DNA of 47,053 bases from Pseudodesulfovibrio sp. (GTDB lineage Bacteria > Desulfobacterota > Desulfovibrionia > Desulfovibrionales > Desulfovibrionaceae). The stretch covers positions 1 to 47,053 of the forward strand of contig JAEINO010000027.1 in the NCBI GenBank assembly GCA_016342345.1, written 5' to 3'. Positions within the stretch are counted from its first letter, which is position 1; every line of letters starts with the position of its first letter. This document shows positions 1 to 8,936 of this stretch, one piece after another. A program made the translations under genes and the position numbers. The notes under the pieces were generated by a model. It made no database searches, was not told where the DNA came from, and saw only the letters and a program-made list of their open reading frames with translations.

Positions 1-105
1 TGTCAGCCCTGAGTGCGCGAGTGTTCACGTGTCAATCTCCTGTAAAAAGATGGCACTGCTTAAATCATTATCGCACTTCGGCGCAAGTGGCAGTCGGGAG
101 CAAAA

Positions 106-699
106 TCATTCAGCGGGTTCCGCCTGTTCCTCGGCAGCCTCGGCAGCCTTGGCAGCCTCGACCGCAGCATTGGCCCTTTCTGCCAGATCCTTGATCATTT
201 CAAGAAGGTACGGCTCGGCTTCTTCCGAACCTTCACGGGGAGCCCAGGCCGGAAAATCCTTATCGGTTTCGGACTCGTACGGTCCGTCCTTCACCTCGAA
301 AATCAAAGTGTCGGCCTTCAGAACTATATATGTATGGTAGACATGCGGAGCGACATCAATACCGAAGTTTTCGGTTCCCGGTTGCAACAGGGTATGACTC
401 ACGATTGTACCGTCATCGCTAAACTGGATGACCAGCATGGCCCCTGCAACAATCAGAACAGTCTCGTCCTTGGCTGGTTGCAAATGGCGATGCGGTGTAA
501 TGTAGGTTCCCGGTTGCATGGCGTTGAACATCCGATGAACCCCGGCACCATGGCTCTTGTGCAGCTTTTGCAAAATCCGTTTGCGCGGACTTTCCCGAGA
601 CTGGGCAAGCAGATTGCCGACCATGGTCAAGGTCAGGGGAGTCACATCGGTTTCAGGCGCGTCCACAGCCACGGGATAGAATTTTTTTTCTTCAGTCAT
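106..699 (-). CDS. WbuC-family cupin metalloprotein
   Basis: A 197-residue protein with a single small beta-barrel cupin. Residues about 55-85 hold the metal-binding cupin motif: TPHRH followed by a lysine and a glutamate (PHRHLQPAKDE). A second cupin strand set around 100-130 contains PHVYHTYIV. This pattern fits the WbuC family, usually found in O-antigen and surface polysaccharide loci, although its reaction is not established. The last ~40 residues are an Ala/Glu-rich low-complexity tail that is not part of the fold. The start ATG is preceded by AGGG at a 7-nt spacing. It is the last gene of a minus-strand run (deacetylase, acetyltransferase, cupin), 98 nt after the acetyltransferase, which supports a glycan-related role. 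The window's first 105 bases show no gene. Confidence 0.8.
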   Translation of the reverse strand: MTEEKKFYPVAVDAPETDVTPLTLTMVGNLLAQSRESPRKRILQKLHKSHGAGVHRMFNAMQPGTYITPHRHLQPAKDETVLIVAGAMLVIQFSDDGTIVSHTLLQPGTENFGIDVAPHVYHTYIVLKADTLIFEVKDGPYESETDKDFPAWAPREGSEEAEPYLLEMIKDLAERANAAVEAAKAAEAAEEQAEPAE

Positions 700-797
700 G
701 GCATAACCCTACGCTGCCATAGGCATTTCATCAAGGCCGATCCGGGACAAAGCAGAACAGACACGGCAAGCGGCAGCAGGCGCACCTGCACAGCCAG

Positions 798-1658
798 CTA
801 ATCCAGCTTCAAGTCCAGCAACACCAATTCCGAATATACCAGATCAATGTCGCACGGCTTGACCCGAGCGGATTTGTAAAAACGGGGAGACTTTATGGTC
901 TCGACCTCTGCCCCGTATTCGTCCGCTTCCACAAAACGACGGTCTGCTGCCAGCACGCAATTGCCTTCAGGCAGCAAAGCTTCAACGATATGACCCACAC
1001 GCTCGGAAAAGAGGCGGGGATTGCTGCGATAGAGCACATCGTAATACGTGACGTTGTCGCCCTTCACGGAAATGGAAAGGAGCAACAGGCATTGAGTGCA
1101 CTTGGTGGAAACGAGTACCGGGGTAACAGGCAGATCCAAATGATCTTCCAGAACCCTGACTTCTGCGGGATTGGCACGCAACACCATCTGGACCGGGTCG
1201 TGAATCAGCTCCAGGTTGTCGTAGATTTCACCGGTCTTGCGCCAAAGCAGACGTTCTTCCTCAAGTACATCCATGCCAAGCGCCTTGAAAAAATCGATAC
1301 GCTTGGGAGAAAGAGAAAAGGCCGTGTACGTGACATCCGGGTCTGCGGTCGCCATGGCAATCATGGCACTTCCCAACCCCTGGCCCCTGTATTCCTTGAG
1401 GATATACCAGGAAGTAAAATTCACGAACCGCTCACGACGCACGCCAATGGTGCGGGAGGAACAAATATGACCGTGATAGCCGACAATCCTGTCACCGTCT
1501 TCGGCCACAATACCTATGTCCGAATTATCCCTGCACCAGCTATGCGAAAACAAACCCTTCCACCGCTCAACCGGGAAATCCGGGTTCATGTTCGTATTCA
1601 AAAAAGTGCAGATGGCGTCGATATCGCGGGGCTCGGCCCGGCGCAAGGTAGCGGTCAT
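798..1658 (-). CDS. GNAT-family N-acetyltransferase
   Basis: A 286-residue protein. The N-terminal ~130 residues form a GNAT domain with the acetyl-CoA pyrophosphate-binding loop EYRGQGLGSAM near residue 90. The remaining ~150 residues are not recognisable and may form a second, degenerate GNAT-like half or a substrate domain, so the protein is longer than a minimal GNAT. The start is supported by AGGAAG about 7 nt upstream. It lies between a polysaccharide-deacetylase-like gene and a WbuC cupin, all on the minus strand, so an acyl transfer to a sugar or surface glycan precursor is plausible. The substrate is unknown and the link rests on neighbours only. Confidence 0.75.
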   Translation of the reverse strand: MTATLRRAEPRDIDAICTFLNTNMNPDFPVERWKGLFSHSWCRDNSDIGIVAEDGDRIVGYHGHICSSRTIGVRRERFVNFTSWYILKEYRGQGLGSAMIAMATADPDVTYTAFSLSPKRIDFFKALGMDVLEEERLLWRKTGEIYDNLELIHDPVQMVLRANPAEVRVLEDHLDLPVTPVLVSTKCTQCLLLLSISVKGDNVTYYDVLYRSNPRLFSERVGHIVEALLPEGNCVLAADRRFVEADEYGAEVETIKSPRFYKSARVKPCDIDLVYSELVLLDLKLD

Positions 1659-1782
1659 GATTGTCTTCCTGTATGTGTTAAGAACAATTCGGACAAAGGA
1701 CGCGAAAAAAAATCAAAAACAGAGCATAACTTCTGTACGCTCAAATTCAAATTCCAGAAAACAATGCAGCACTTTGACACTT

Positions 1783-2577
1783 CTAGACAGCCTGCCGCGT
1801 GTTCGTTTGGTTACAATTCCATATATCGGCAGGACTCACCCATTGCAACGCGCAATGAGCCGAGGTCACGGATAAAAGCTTTTCCATGAAATCCCAGGCG
1901 GCCTCATCCATCTCAAGATGATGCGTCAGCACACACGTGGGTTCATCGGAATCGACTGAACCGGTTCGCTTGTCCTTCAAATGCTCGACAATGTCAGTTA
2001 CGCAGTGCTCAACACCGGAAAAAACAGCCTGTTTTTTCTTCCAGGAAAGAACATCGCAATGTGCATCGGCAACACGAATACCTGCTGGAGAAGTCGAACG
2101 ATGCCGTTTGTAGCTTGCCGACACCCCCAAAAAGCCCATGTCGGACAGGGAAGGTATCAATTCGGAATCCATCTTGTTCCAGGGCGGAACCACCACCGGA
2201 ACAAAACGATCATTGAAAAGTCGGGAAAGCGTAAGCATGCCCTTTCGCAAATCATCGAGCACAGCGGATTTGGGCCGGTGCAATCCCAGCTCCCAGGCTC
2301 CGGCCCCTGATGGTGCATGATTCTTGTGGGCATATCCGTGCTGAATGATCCAGATGTATTGAGCGCGAGACACAACTTTTCCAAGCGGTTCTCCCGAACG
2401 CGTTGGAATAGTCGCCAAGCCACAAGGAACTGCATGTTCATCGCTCAACCGGATCAATCGATCCAGATCCACGCACGGCTCGGCAGCATCATCATCTCGC
2501 CACCACATGGCAGCAGTCATGCCGACCCGTTTCCACTTGTCCAGCTCATCTGAAATTCTTTGCAAAACATCCATCAT
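1783..2577 (-). CDS. polysaccharide deacetylase-like protein
   Basis: About 264 residues from the chosen start. The open frame continues upstream to 2727, but the ATG at 2577 has GAGGG 8 nt before it, while the longer form would overlap the start of the divergent radical SAM gene. NodB-fold metal-dependent deacetylase motifs are visible in order: WRDDDA near the N-terminus (counterpart of the TFDDG motif), QHGYAHKNHA (paired histidines), VPPWNK (RPP-like motif) and LTHHLEMDE near the C-terminus. It probably removes N-acetyl groups from an extracellular or lipid-linked glycan. It has no signal peptide, unlike many exported deacetylases, so it may act on a cytoplasmic intermediate. It is first in a minus-strand run with an acetyltransferase and a cupin. 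Confidence 0.72.
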   Translation of the reverse strand: MMDVLQRISDELDKWKRVGMTAAMWWRDDDAAEPCVDLDRLIRLSDEHAVPCGLATIPTRSGEPLGKVVSRAQYIWIIQHGYAHKNHAPSGAGAWELGLHRPKSAVLDDLRKGMLTLSRLFNDRFVPVVVPPWNKMDSELIPSLSDMGFLGVSASYKRHRSTSPAGIRVADAHCDVLSWKKKQAVFSGVEHCVTDIVEHLKDKRTGSVDSDEPTCVLTHHLEMDEAAWDFMEKLLSVTSAHCALQWVSPADIWNCNQTNTRQAV

Positions 2578-2692
2578 GTTCAATTCCCTCATTGACCGGG
2601 TCTGTTGTACCAGAGGAAAGCACGAAACGCCAATCTCTCTCTGGTGTTTTCCAAGGATACATGGCAGGACGGTTCTCGAAGGATGTAAACTC

Positions 2693-3802
2693 ATGATCAA
2701 ACCGACACACAACATCATTTGGAACATGACGCGAAAGTGTAATTTCCGCTGTGAATATTGCTACTTTCCGCATGACAACTCACCCGTCACCGAGACCCTG
2801 TCAGTTGAAAAAATCACGGATTTCCTCAACGGCACAGGCCACACGTGGAACGTGGGCATGACCGGAGGCGAGCCATTCATATATCCGGGATTTGTAGATA
2901 TTTGCGAAACCCTGACCAAAAATCACATCATAGGGGTGGATACCAACCTGTCCATGCCCTCCAAGGTCAGAGAATTTGCCGATCGCATCGACCCGGACCG
3001 CGTGAACGACATGTACGTGGCTCTGCACATTCAGGAACGCGAACGAATCAAGGGCGTGCCCGCCTTTATCGAAAGCGCCCGACTGCTGATCGACAAGGGA
3101 TTCAACGTCATCGTCAACTACGTGGTGCATCCGGACCTTGAAGACCGGTTTAAAAAAGATTGCGAATTCTTCGCCTCACAGGGAATTCCCATCACCCCGC
3201 GACCGTTCAAAGGTGAATTCAATGGCAGACGATACCCGGAAGCCTATGGAGACAGAGCCAGGACCATCTTTGGAAAACACCCCGAACAGGGCAAGAAAGT
3301 CGCCTTCAATTTTTTCGGCATTCCCTGTTCCGCAGGCATGACGCTTTTGCGCATGGAACCGGACGGCACCATTTTCCGCTGTCCCGGCGACAAAACCGTG
3401 CTCGGCAATGTGCTCGACACCGTAAACACATACGCTGAGCCCAGACCATGCACAAAAAAACGCTGTCCGTGCCGGGGCCTTGAACACGTTCACCTGACAG
3501 CCACACAGGAAGACCTCGTGCAGGGCATACAATACGCTGTGGTTGCCGAAAACGATCTCTCGCGGAAGGCCTTTGCACAGGCCACAAGCCTGTCGCCCGG
3601 TCATCCCTGCGCCGAGAACAATCTCGGGGTTCTGGCATGGCGATGCGGAGACAAGGCCAAAGCCATGAGCCATTTCCAGGCCGCCCTTGCAGCCACGCCC
3701 GAACACGATGCCTATGTTGGCAACGTACAAGGGGCTTTGGAAGACAGTGCAGATTTCGATCCTGAAATCTGCCTGAACGTAAATCCGATTCTCTCAAACT
3801 AG
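2693..3802 (+). CDS. radical SAM protein with C-terminal TPR segment
   Basis: A 369-residue protein. The radical SAM [4Fe-4S] motif CNFRCEYC has cysteines 16, 20 and 23, followed by the SAM-binding TGGEP at 57-61. A later set of cysteines (C212, C230, C253, C258, C260) resembles an auxiliary cluster region as in SPASM/twitch enzymes. Residues about 285-345 form one or two TPR-like helical hairpins (ENNLGVLAWRCGDKAKAM), which suggests protein binding. The ATG at 2693 is chosen for the AAGGAT sequence 8 nt upstream and because radical SAM proteins begin just before the cluster motif. It is divergent from the deacetylase gene (115 bp between starts) and upstream of two glycosyltransferases. The substrate is unknown; sugar or peptide modification are both possible. 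Confidence 0.82.
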   Translation: MIKPTHNIIWNMTRKCNFRCEYCYFPHDNSPVTETLSVEKITDFLNGTGHTWNVGMTGGEPFIYPGFVDICETLTKNHIIGVDTNLSMPSKVREFADRIDPDRVNDMYVALHIQERERIKGVPAFIESARLLIDKGFNVIVNYVVHPDLEDRFKKDCEFFASQGIPITPRPFKGEFNGRRYPEAYGDRARTIFGKHPEQGKKVAFNFFGIPCSAGMTLLRMEPDGTIFRCPGDKTVLGNVLDTVNTYAEPRPCTKKRCPCRGLEHVHLTATQEDLVQGIQYAVVAENDLSRKAFAQATSLSPGHPCAENNLGVLAWRCGDKAKAMSHFQAALAATPEHDAYVGNVQGALEDSADFDPEICLNVNPILSN

Positions 3803-3953
3803 AGGTGGAATTGACTCCGATTCTCAGGTATGTCTGTCGGGTCAGCGCGTCTGGACAGATACGCCTCAAATCGGTAATACTGTTTTTTTGTCGCCACGTC
3901 CCTTGTCACAAGGGATATTGCACGACGTTTTTTTTGCTCATAAGAACGAGTCT

Positions 3954-5120
3954 ATGGAACCAAAAGCGTATAATATATTAATGTATTCCCATGACACCTA
4001 TGGTCTGGGACACATCCGGCGCACCATGGCCATTGCCAGGAATCTCGTTCAGCCGGGAGTCAACATCCTCATCGTTACCGGCTCCCCCATTGTCGGTCGG
4101 TATTCCATGCCCAAGGGCATCGACTTCGTGCGCATGCCCGGCATGATCAAGAAGAGCAATTCCCTTTACGTACCGCATTCCATCAAGGTTGATCCCAAGA
4201 TAGCCATATCCATTCGCAAGGAAATCATTTCGGCCACGGCCAAGACCTTCAAGCCCGACCTGTTTATCGTGGACAAGGTTCCATCCGGCCTGAAGAACGA
4301 AGTCCTGCCCACCTTGAAATGGATCAAAAAGAAGCTGCCCTGCACCCGCGTGGTCCTCGGTCTGCGCGACATACTTGATGATGCCAAATCCACCCGGGCC
4401 GACTGGGAAAAAAAGAAATTTCCTGAAATCCTGCGCGACCTCTATTCCGAAATCTGGGTCTATGGCGAAAAGGACCTGTACAACCCGGTCACTGAATATG
4501 CCTTCCCGGATGACATTGCGGCCAAAACCGTGTTCACCGGCTACATCCCGCGCAAGGCTCCCAACACCCGCAAGGTCAAACGAAAGCACAAGCATGTCCT
4601 GGTCACCATTGGTGGTGGCGGCGACGGTTACATCGTGCTCGACAACTACCTGAAAATGCTCGAATCCAACGGCTCTGTGGACTTCAAAACCCTGATGATC
4701 ACCGGCCCGTTCCTTTCCCGCGACCGACTGGACGAACTGGCCGATCGAGCCCGCGCCCTCAAGGTCAAGATCAATCCTTTCGTTCGCAACATCGAAAAGA
4801 AAATGGATTCAGCCGACCTTGTGGTCTCCATGGGCGGCTACAACACCATGTGCGAAATCCTCTCCCTCAAGAAACCCGCCCTGGTCATCCCGCGAGACAA
4901 GCCGCGTCAGGAGCAACTCATCCGGGCCAAGGTGTTCAAGGGCCGCGGACTGTGCGACTACATCAAGTGGGACGATGTCTCGCCTGAGACCATGCGCGAA
5001 AAGGTTGACATGCTCCTCAACAATCCCGGTTCCTGCGTGGAGGATCTCGAGAACTTCGCCATGACCGGCCTTGATGTCATGCGCAAACGCCTTGAGCATT
5101 TCAGAGAGAACTGCCAGTAA
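3954..5120 (+). CDS. MurG-like predicted glycosyltransferase (COG4671 type)
   Basis: A 388-residue GT-B fold protein. The N-terminus reads YSHDTYGLGHIRRT, the typical first strand and glycine-rich loop of the COG4671 glycosyltransferase group. The C-terminal half has the nucleotide-sugar-binding segment SMGGYNTMCEIL near residue 293, followed by a PALVIPR strand, as in MurG-like enzymes. The frame is open from 3888, but the ATG at 3954 begins the conserved domain. Its ribosome-binding site (GAACGAG) is weak. It lies 151 nt after the radical SAM gene and 121 nt before a second glycosyltransferase, both on the same strand, which suggests a shared pathway making a glycan or glycosylated product. 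The donor and acceptor cannot be told from the sequence. Confidence 0.8.
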   Translation: MEPKAYNILMYSHDTYGLGHIRRTMAIARNLVQPGVNILIVTGSPIVGRYSMPKGIDFVRMPGMIKKSNSLYVPHSIKVDPKIAISIRKEIISATAKTFKPDLFIVDKVPSGLKNEVLPTLKWIKKKLPCTRVVLGLRDILDDAKSTRADWEKKKFPEILRDLYSEIWVYGEKDLYNPVTEYAFPDDIAAKTVFTGYIPRKAPNTRKVKRKHKHVLVTIGGGGDGYIVLDNYLKMLESNGSVDFKTLMITGPFLSRDRLDELADRARALKVKINPFVRNIEKKMDSADLVVSMGGYNTMCEILSLKKPALVIPRDKPRQEQLIRAKVFKGRGLCDYIKWDDVSPETMREKVDMLLNNPGSCVEDLENFAMTGLDVMRKRLEHFRENCQ

Positions 5121-5241
5121 TGCTGTCAGATTTCTGACCCATTTTCTCAAAGGAACTGCCCGTCAGTCTTGATCTTTTTTTATATTGCACTCAAATCCCC
5201 TTGAACAACCCACGGAAAAATACTTTTACAAAGGCCTGACA

Positions 5242-6513
5242 GTGACCCAACCCGCCAAAAAAACCCTGGGCATGATCCTCAAAGGGTATCCGCGCATCTC
5301 AGAAACTTTCATTTCCAACGAACTTCGCCTGCTCGAAAAAATGGGATTTGACATCCACATCTACTCCATGCGGGCCCCGCGCGAAAATTTCTCCCACGAC
5401 TCCATCAAGCAGATCAAGGCCAAGGTCACATACCTGCCGTCATCCATGTTCTTCGGGCTGCCCGCATTCCTGTGGTACAACCTGCGCCTGTTCTTCCACA
5501 TGCCCAAACGCTACCTGTCCTGCCTGAAACTCATGAAAAGCCGTTTTGCACTTGCACCCAAGAAATACACCTGGGTCAAGCACATGCTTCAGGCCGGGTA
5601 CATCATGCAAAAATCCGTCATCGACGATGGAGTGGACCTCGCCCATCTCCACGGCCATTTCGCGCATACGCCAACCACGGTAACCATGTACGCCGCACAC
5701 CTGGCCGATATCCCGTTCAGTTTCACGGCCCATGCCAAGGACATCTACACCCAGGACCCGCGTCGTATCGCGGACAAGGTCGATCTCGCCAAATTCGTGG
5801 TCACCTGCACCAATTACAACAAACAGCATCTGGTCAAGACCGTCTCGAACGGCAAGCCCATCCACTGCGTCTATCACGGTATCAATCTCGATCTCTTTTC
5901 CTCCAATGGCCGCCCAACCAAGGCCACCGCACCCTACAACATACTGACCGTGGCCCGCTTCGTTCCCAAGAAAGGCCTGGACACCGTACTCCGCGCCCTT
6001 GCAAAACTTCGCGCCGAGGGACTGGACTTCCATTACACCCTGGTCGGAACCGGCAAGGCAAAGGAAAACCAGAAGATCCAGACCCTCATCCGGGAACTGG
6101 GGCTTGCCGATGTCACCACCATGACCGGCACCATCACTCATGGTGATGTCATCGAACTCCTGCACAAGGCCGATTGCTTCACGCTCGGTTGCCGTGAAGC
6201 GGATGACGGTGACCGCGATGGCATCCCCAACGTGGTGGCCGAATCCATGGCCACAGGCGTGCCAGTGGTGGCCACCGAAGTTTCCGGGGTACCGGAACTG
6301 GTCGATCACGAGATAAGCGGCCTGCTGTGTCCGTCCAATGATGTGGACGCACTCGCCATGGTTCTACGGCGCATGCTTGAGGATCAGGAGCTGCGAGCCA
6401 AGGTTATCCCGGCTGCGCAGGAAAAGGTACGTGATGTTTTCGACAACAAAAAACTCATTCGCACCTTGGGTGAAATCTACATTTCACACGGAGTCCCGTG
6501 CGGCAAGGCGTAA
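5242..6513 (+). CDS. GT4-family glycosyltransferase
   Basis: A 423-residue GT-B glycosyltransferase of the GT4 (RfaB/WcaL-like) group. The N-terminus has GYPRISETFISNE, typical of capsule and colanic acid transferases. The central linker has VARFVPKKGLDTVL. The C-terminal donor site has EADDGDRDGIPNVV then AESMATGVPVVAT, the EX7E region. The GTG at 5242 is chosen as start because AAAGG lies 7 nt upstream. A TTG at 5185 would add 19 unconserved residues. It is the last gene of the plus-strand glycan unit and is followed by a strong terminator at 6616-6663. Retaining transfer of a nucleotide-activated hexose to a lipid- or protein-linked glycan is the family role; the exact sugar is unknown. 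Confidence 0.85.
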   Translation: MTQPAKKTLGMILKGYPRISETFISNELRLLEKMGFDIHIYSMRAPRENFSHDSIKQIKAKVTYLPSSMFFGLPAFLWYNLRLFFHMPKRYLSCLKLMKSRFALAPKKYTWVKHMLQAGYIMQKSVIDDGVDLAHLHGHFAHTPTTVTMYAAHLADIPFSFTAHAKDIYTQDPRRIADKVDLAKFVVTCTNYNKQHLVKTVSNGKPIHCVYHGINLDLFSSNGRPTKATAPYNILTVARFVPKKGLDTVLRALAKLRAEGLDFHYTLVGTGKAKENQKIQTLIRELGLADVTTMTGTITHGDVIELLHKADCFTLGCREADDGDRDGIPNVVAESMATGVPVVATEVSGVPELVDHEISGLLCPSNDVDALAMVLRRMLEDQELRAKVIPAAQEKVRDVFDNKKLIRTLGEIYISHGVPCGKA

Positions 6514-6615
6514 AGCAAACCAGTGCTTTCCCGATGCGAAAGCATCATTTGCCAACGGCCTGACAAGGGTCGCCACCAGTAGAGCCTCTCTCCCGGTGGG
6601 TAAATATGATACCAT

Positions 6616-6663
6616 GGCTCATCTGGCCCAAGAACATCTTGGAGCCAGGTGAGCCTTTTTTTC
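6616..6663 (+). terminator. intrinsic terminator of the glycosyltransferase unit
   Basis: A 12-bp outer stem (GGCTCATCTGGC against GCCAGGTGAGCC, one G-T pair) encloses a 6-bp inner stem (CCAAGA/TCTTGG) and is followed by seven T residues. It lies 100 nt downstream of the GT4 gene. A smaller hairpin with a GAAA tetraloop sits earlier at 6533-6546. The T run is only on the plus strand, so it ends the plus-strand unit. Confidence 0.85.
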
Positions 6664-6678
6664 ATGAAGGTCGTCTGC

Positions 6679-7461
6679 CTACCGTATGACAAGCCGCTGC
6701 GCAGGACTGAAACACCGCCTGCGAACCAATCCTGTCACCAGAAATGCACCCATCGACGTGGATGCAACCAGCATGAGCATGACCACTACCTGGTACCGAA
6801 TGGCCACCAAGGGATCAACGCCCGAAAGAATCTGACCGGTCATCATGCCAGGCAGGGAAACAAGGCCCACAGCCATGAGCGAATTGATTGACGGGATCAT
6901 GGCTGCCTTGATGGCCCCACGCAAAACATCCTGGGATGCCTCCCGGTAGTCTGCGCCAAGGGCAAGCATCATTTCCACTTCACTCCGGCGGGCCTTGAGA
7001 TCGGAAAAAAGGCGATCCAGGGAAATGGAAATGGCAGTCATGGAATTGCCCACGATCATGCCTGCCAGAGGAATGAAATATTGCGGCGTCCACCAGGGTT
7101 TGGCTCCCACGATAACACCTGTAACCAGCGCGGAAATGAGCGTGTAGGTAACAAGCATGGAAATGAAGGTGGGCAGGAGAAACGAAACCGAACGCTCCTT
7201 GACCCGACCCCGAATAATATGCACGGCTGCCGCCACCATAACGACGAACATGAGCAATACCAGCCAACTGACGTTAATCTCGAAAACGAACTTGAGTACG
7301 TAGCCCACGAGAAACAACTGGGCAAAAGTACGAATAGTACCCACAAGGAGATCGCGTTCCAGCCCAAGCCTGTTGACCATGGACGTGATCCCGGCCAGCA
7401 GCACGAACCCGAAGCACAGCATGAGTTGCAGTGGTGTAATTTCGATGATTGACGGGGTCAT
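6679..7461 (-). CDS. fetB: FetB-type ABC transporter permease (UPF0014)
   Basis: A 260-residue integral membrane protein with about seven hydrophobic segments. It carries the UPF0014/FetB signature GMIVGNSMTAIS followed by LGADYREAS and SLPGMMTGQIL, which mark the cytoplasmic loop that contacts the ATPase. In Escherichia coli FetAB exports iron and protects against peroxide. A metal-export role here is inferred from family membership. Its start overlaps the stop of the ATPase gene by 4 nt (7458-7461), so the two are translationally coupled. It is the last gene of a three-gene minus-strand operon (TPR protein, ATPase, permease). Confidence 0.9.
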   Translation of the reverse strand: MTPSIIEITPLQLMLCFGFVLLAGITSMVNRLGLERDLLVGTIRTFAQLFLVGYVLKFVFEINVSWLVLLMFVVMVAAAVHIIRGRVKERSVSFLLPTFISMLVTYTLISALVTGVIVGAKPWWTPQYFIPLAGMIVGNSMTAISISLDRLFSDLKARRSEVEMMLALGADYREASQDVLRGAIKAAMIPSINSLMAVGLVSLPGMMTGQILSGVDPLVAIRYQVVVMLMLVASTSMGAFLVTGLVRRRCFSPAQRLVIR

Positions 7462-8111
7462 GCGCGCTCCAGACTGCGATCCTTGATGGTTACGACATGC
7501 GTAACGCCTTCGGGCATGGTCTGTGAATGCGAGATCATGATCACTGTCATGCCTCCTCGCCCCAGTTCCGCAGCCTTTTCAAGCACGACCCCGGCACTTT
7601 CAGCGTCAAGGGAAGCGGTCGGCTCATCCAAAAGCACGATTTCGGGATCAAGCAACAAACTGCGAACAAGGCATATTCGCTGGGCCTGTCCCACGGACAA
7701 CCGGGTAGCTTCACTTTCAAGGGTCACCCCGGACAGGAGAAAGGATTCAAGGTGAGAGGTCAGCACCTCGTCCGAAGGGCGATTGAGTCCGACGTTGGCC
7801 TTGAAGGAAAACGGAAGCAACAGGTTCTCGCGCACGGACGAGGACAGCAGGGTCGGCATCTGCTGAACATAGGCAACACTTCGGCGCAGATCAGCCGGAG
7901 CCATGGTTTCTATGGGCTGACCGTTGAACAGGATGCGCCCGGACTGGGCCTCCTCCAAACGGCAGAGCAACCGAAGCAGTGTGGATTTTCCCGCGCCGGA
8001 CAGACCTTGGACAATCGTGAACGAGCCGGCTTCAAAGGTTATTGACGCCTTTTCAAGGACAACCGGCCCATCAGGATAGGCAAAGGAGACCTGATCCAGG
8101 GACAGGGACAT
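7458..8111 (-). CDS. fetA: FetA-type ABC transporter ATP-binding protein
   Basis: A 217-residue ABC ATPase. The Walker A motif GLSGAGKST is at residues 36-44, the Q-loop near YVQQMP, the signature is LSVGQAQRI, and Walker B plus D-loop is VLLDEPTASLD, with the switch histidine in MISHSQ. It partners the FetB permease that overlaps it by 4 nt, giving the energy for metal (iron) export across the inner membrane. It begins 6 nt after the stop of the upstream TPR gene and has AAGGA as ribosome-binding site within that gene's end, so all three genes are probably co-transcribed. Confidence 0.9.
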   Translation of the reverse strand: MSLSLDQVSFAYPDGPVVLEKASITFEAGSFTIVQGLSGAGKSTLLRLLCRLEEAQSGRILFNGQPIETMAPADLRRSVAYVQQMPTLLSSSVRENLLLPFSFKANVGLNRPSDEVLTSHLESFLLSGVTLESEATRLSVGQAQRICLVRSLLLDPEIVLLDEPTASLDAESAGVVLEKAAELGRGGMTVIMISHSQTMPEGVTHVVTIKDRSLERA

Positions 8112-8117
8112 GCGGTG

Positions 8118-8936
8118 TTATCCTTTGTCTTTTTCAAGATAGTCCATGAATTTCTTGACTTCCTCGAAACCGGGATTGATTTCCAGTGCCTTTTGCAGAT
8201 TTTCGAGACAGTCGTCCTTGTCCCCTCGCTCAAAATAGGCACGGGCAATATTGTAATACAGATTTTCATCATCAGTGGTCATCTCCAGGGCACGGGAATA
8301 GTATTCCACGGCCTGATCAAGAAGACTGGACTTGCGAAGATTGATGCCGAACTCGTTAAACAGATGCTTGTGTTCCGGGGCAAAAGCAGCATCAAGCGTG
8401 ACCACACGCTTGAAGATATCGTTCGCTTTCTCGGTTTCGCCCCGTTCCATGTAGGTCAATCCCAAACCGAAATTGCCGCGCACATTCTCCTCGTCAATAC
8501 CAAGGGCCGCCTCGAACTCGAACTGGGCGGAATAGAGTGCCCCCTGATCGCGCTGCTCTTCGGCACGTTTCAAAGTCGTGCCGAGTTCCTTGATCCGAGG
8601 AAAGACCTTCTGCTGATAATATTCCAGTTCCGGATTGAACCGCGCCAGGAAATCGGACATCGGCACAAGTTCCTTGGGCCCGGACGGGATGTTGTTCTTG
8701 TTCAAAGGCTGGACCTCGACAAAAACCTCGCCGTCCTGATTGGAGTCCATTTCAATGGCGAACCAGAAAGCTTTCTGGATGGTCTTGCGCGTGGTGGTAC
8801 CGGTCCCGACCTTACCTACATTCTGGGACGAGAATACACCGGATATTTTCCCGCGCTCCACATCTGCAGGGATATCGGTTGGCATGGATTCATCCAATAC
8901 GGTCTTCTGGTTGTGGGGCTGACTTTCTTCCGACAT
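8118..8936 (-). CDS. TPR-repeat protein upstream of fetAB
   Basis: A 272-residue soluble protein with no signal peptide. Residues 1-90 form an unrecognised N-terminal region with a possible short beta-rich domain (RKTIQKAFWFAIEMD). From about 120 to the end there are several TPR units, the clearest being NVRGNFGLGLTYMERGETEK, LDQAVEYYSRALEM and NLYYNIARAYFERGDKDD. The ATG at 8936 is chosen because AAAGGCG lies about 6 nt upstream; the frame is open to 9011 without support. It is 6 nt from fetA, so a scaffold or sensor role for the exporter is possible but unproven. Alternatively it is a general assembly TPR protein that happens to lead the operon. Confidence 0.75.
   Translation of the reverse strand: MSEESQPHNQKTVLDESMPTDIPADVERGKISGVFSSQNVGKVGTGTTTRKTIQKAFWFAIEMDSNQDGEVFVEVQPLNKNNIPSGPKELVPMSDFLARFNPELEYYQQKVFPRIKELGTTLKRAEEQRDQGALYSAQFEFEAALGIDEENVRGNFGLGLTYMERGETEKANDIFKRVVTLDAAFAPEHKHLFNEFGINLRKSSLLDQAVEYYSRALEMTTDDENLYYNIARAYFERGDKDDCLENLQKALEINPGFEEVKKFMDYLEKDKG

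Noticed and set aside
798-1889. Long plus-strand open frames opposite the acetyltransferase and deacetylase genes
   Set aside because: They lack ribosome-binding sites and recognisable domains, and they lie antisense to genes with clear family motifs.
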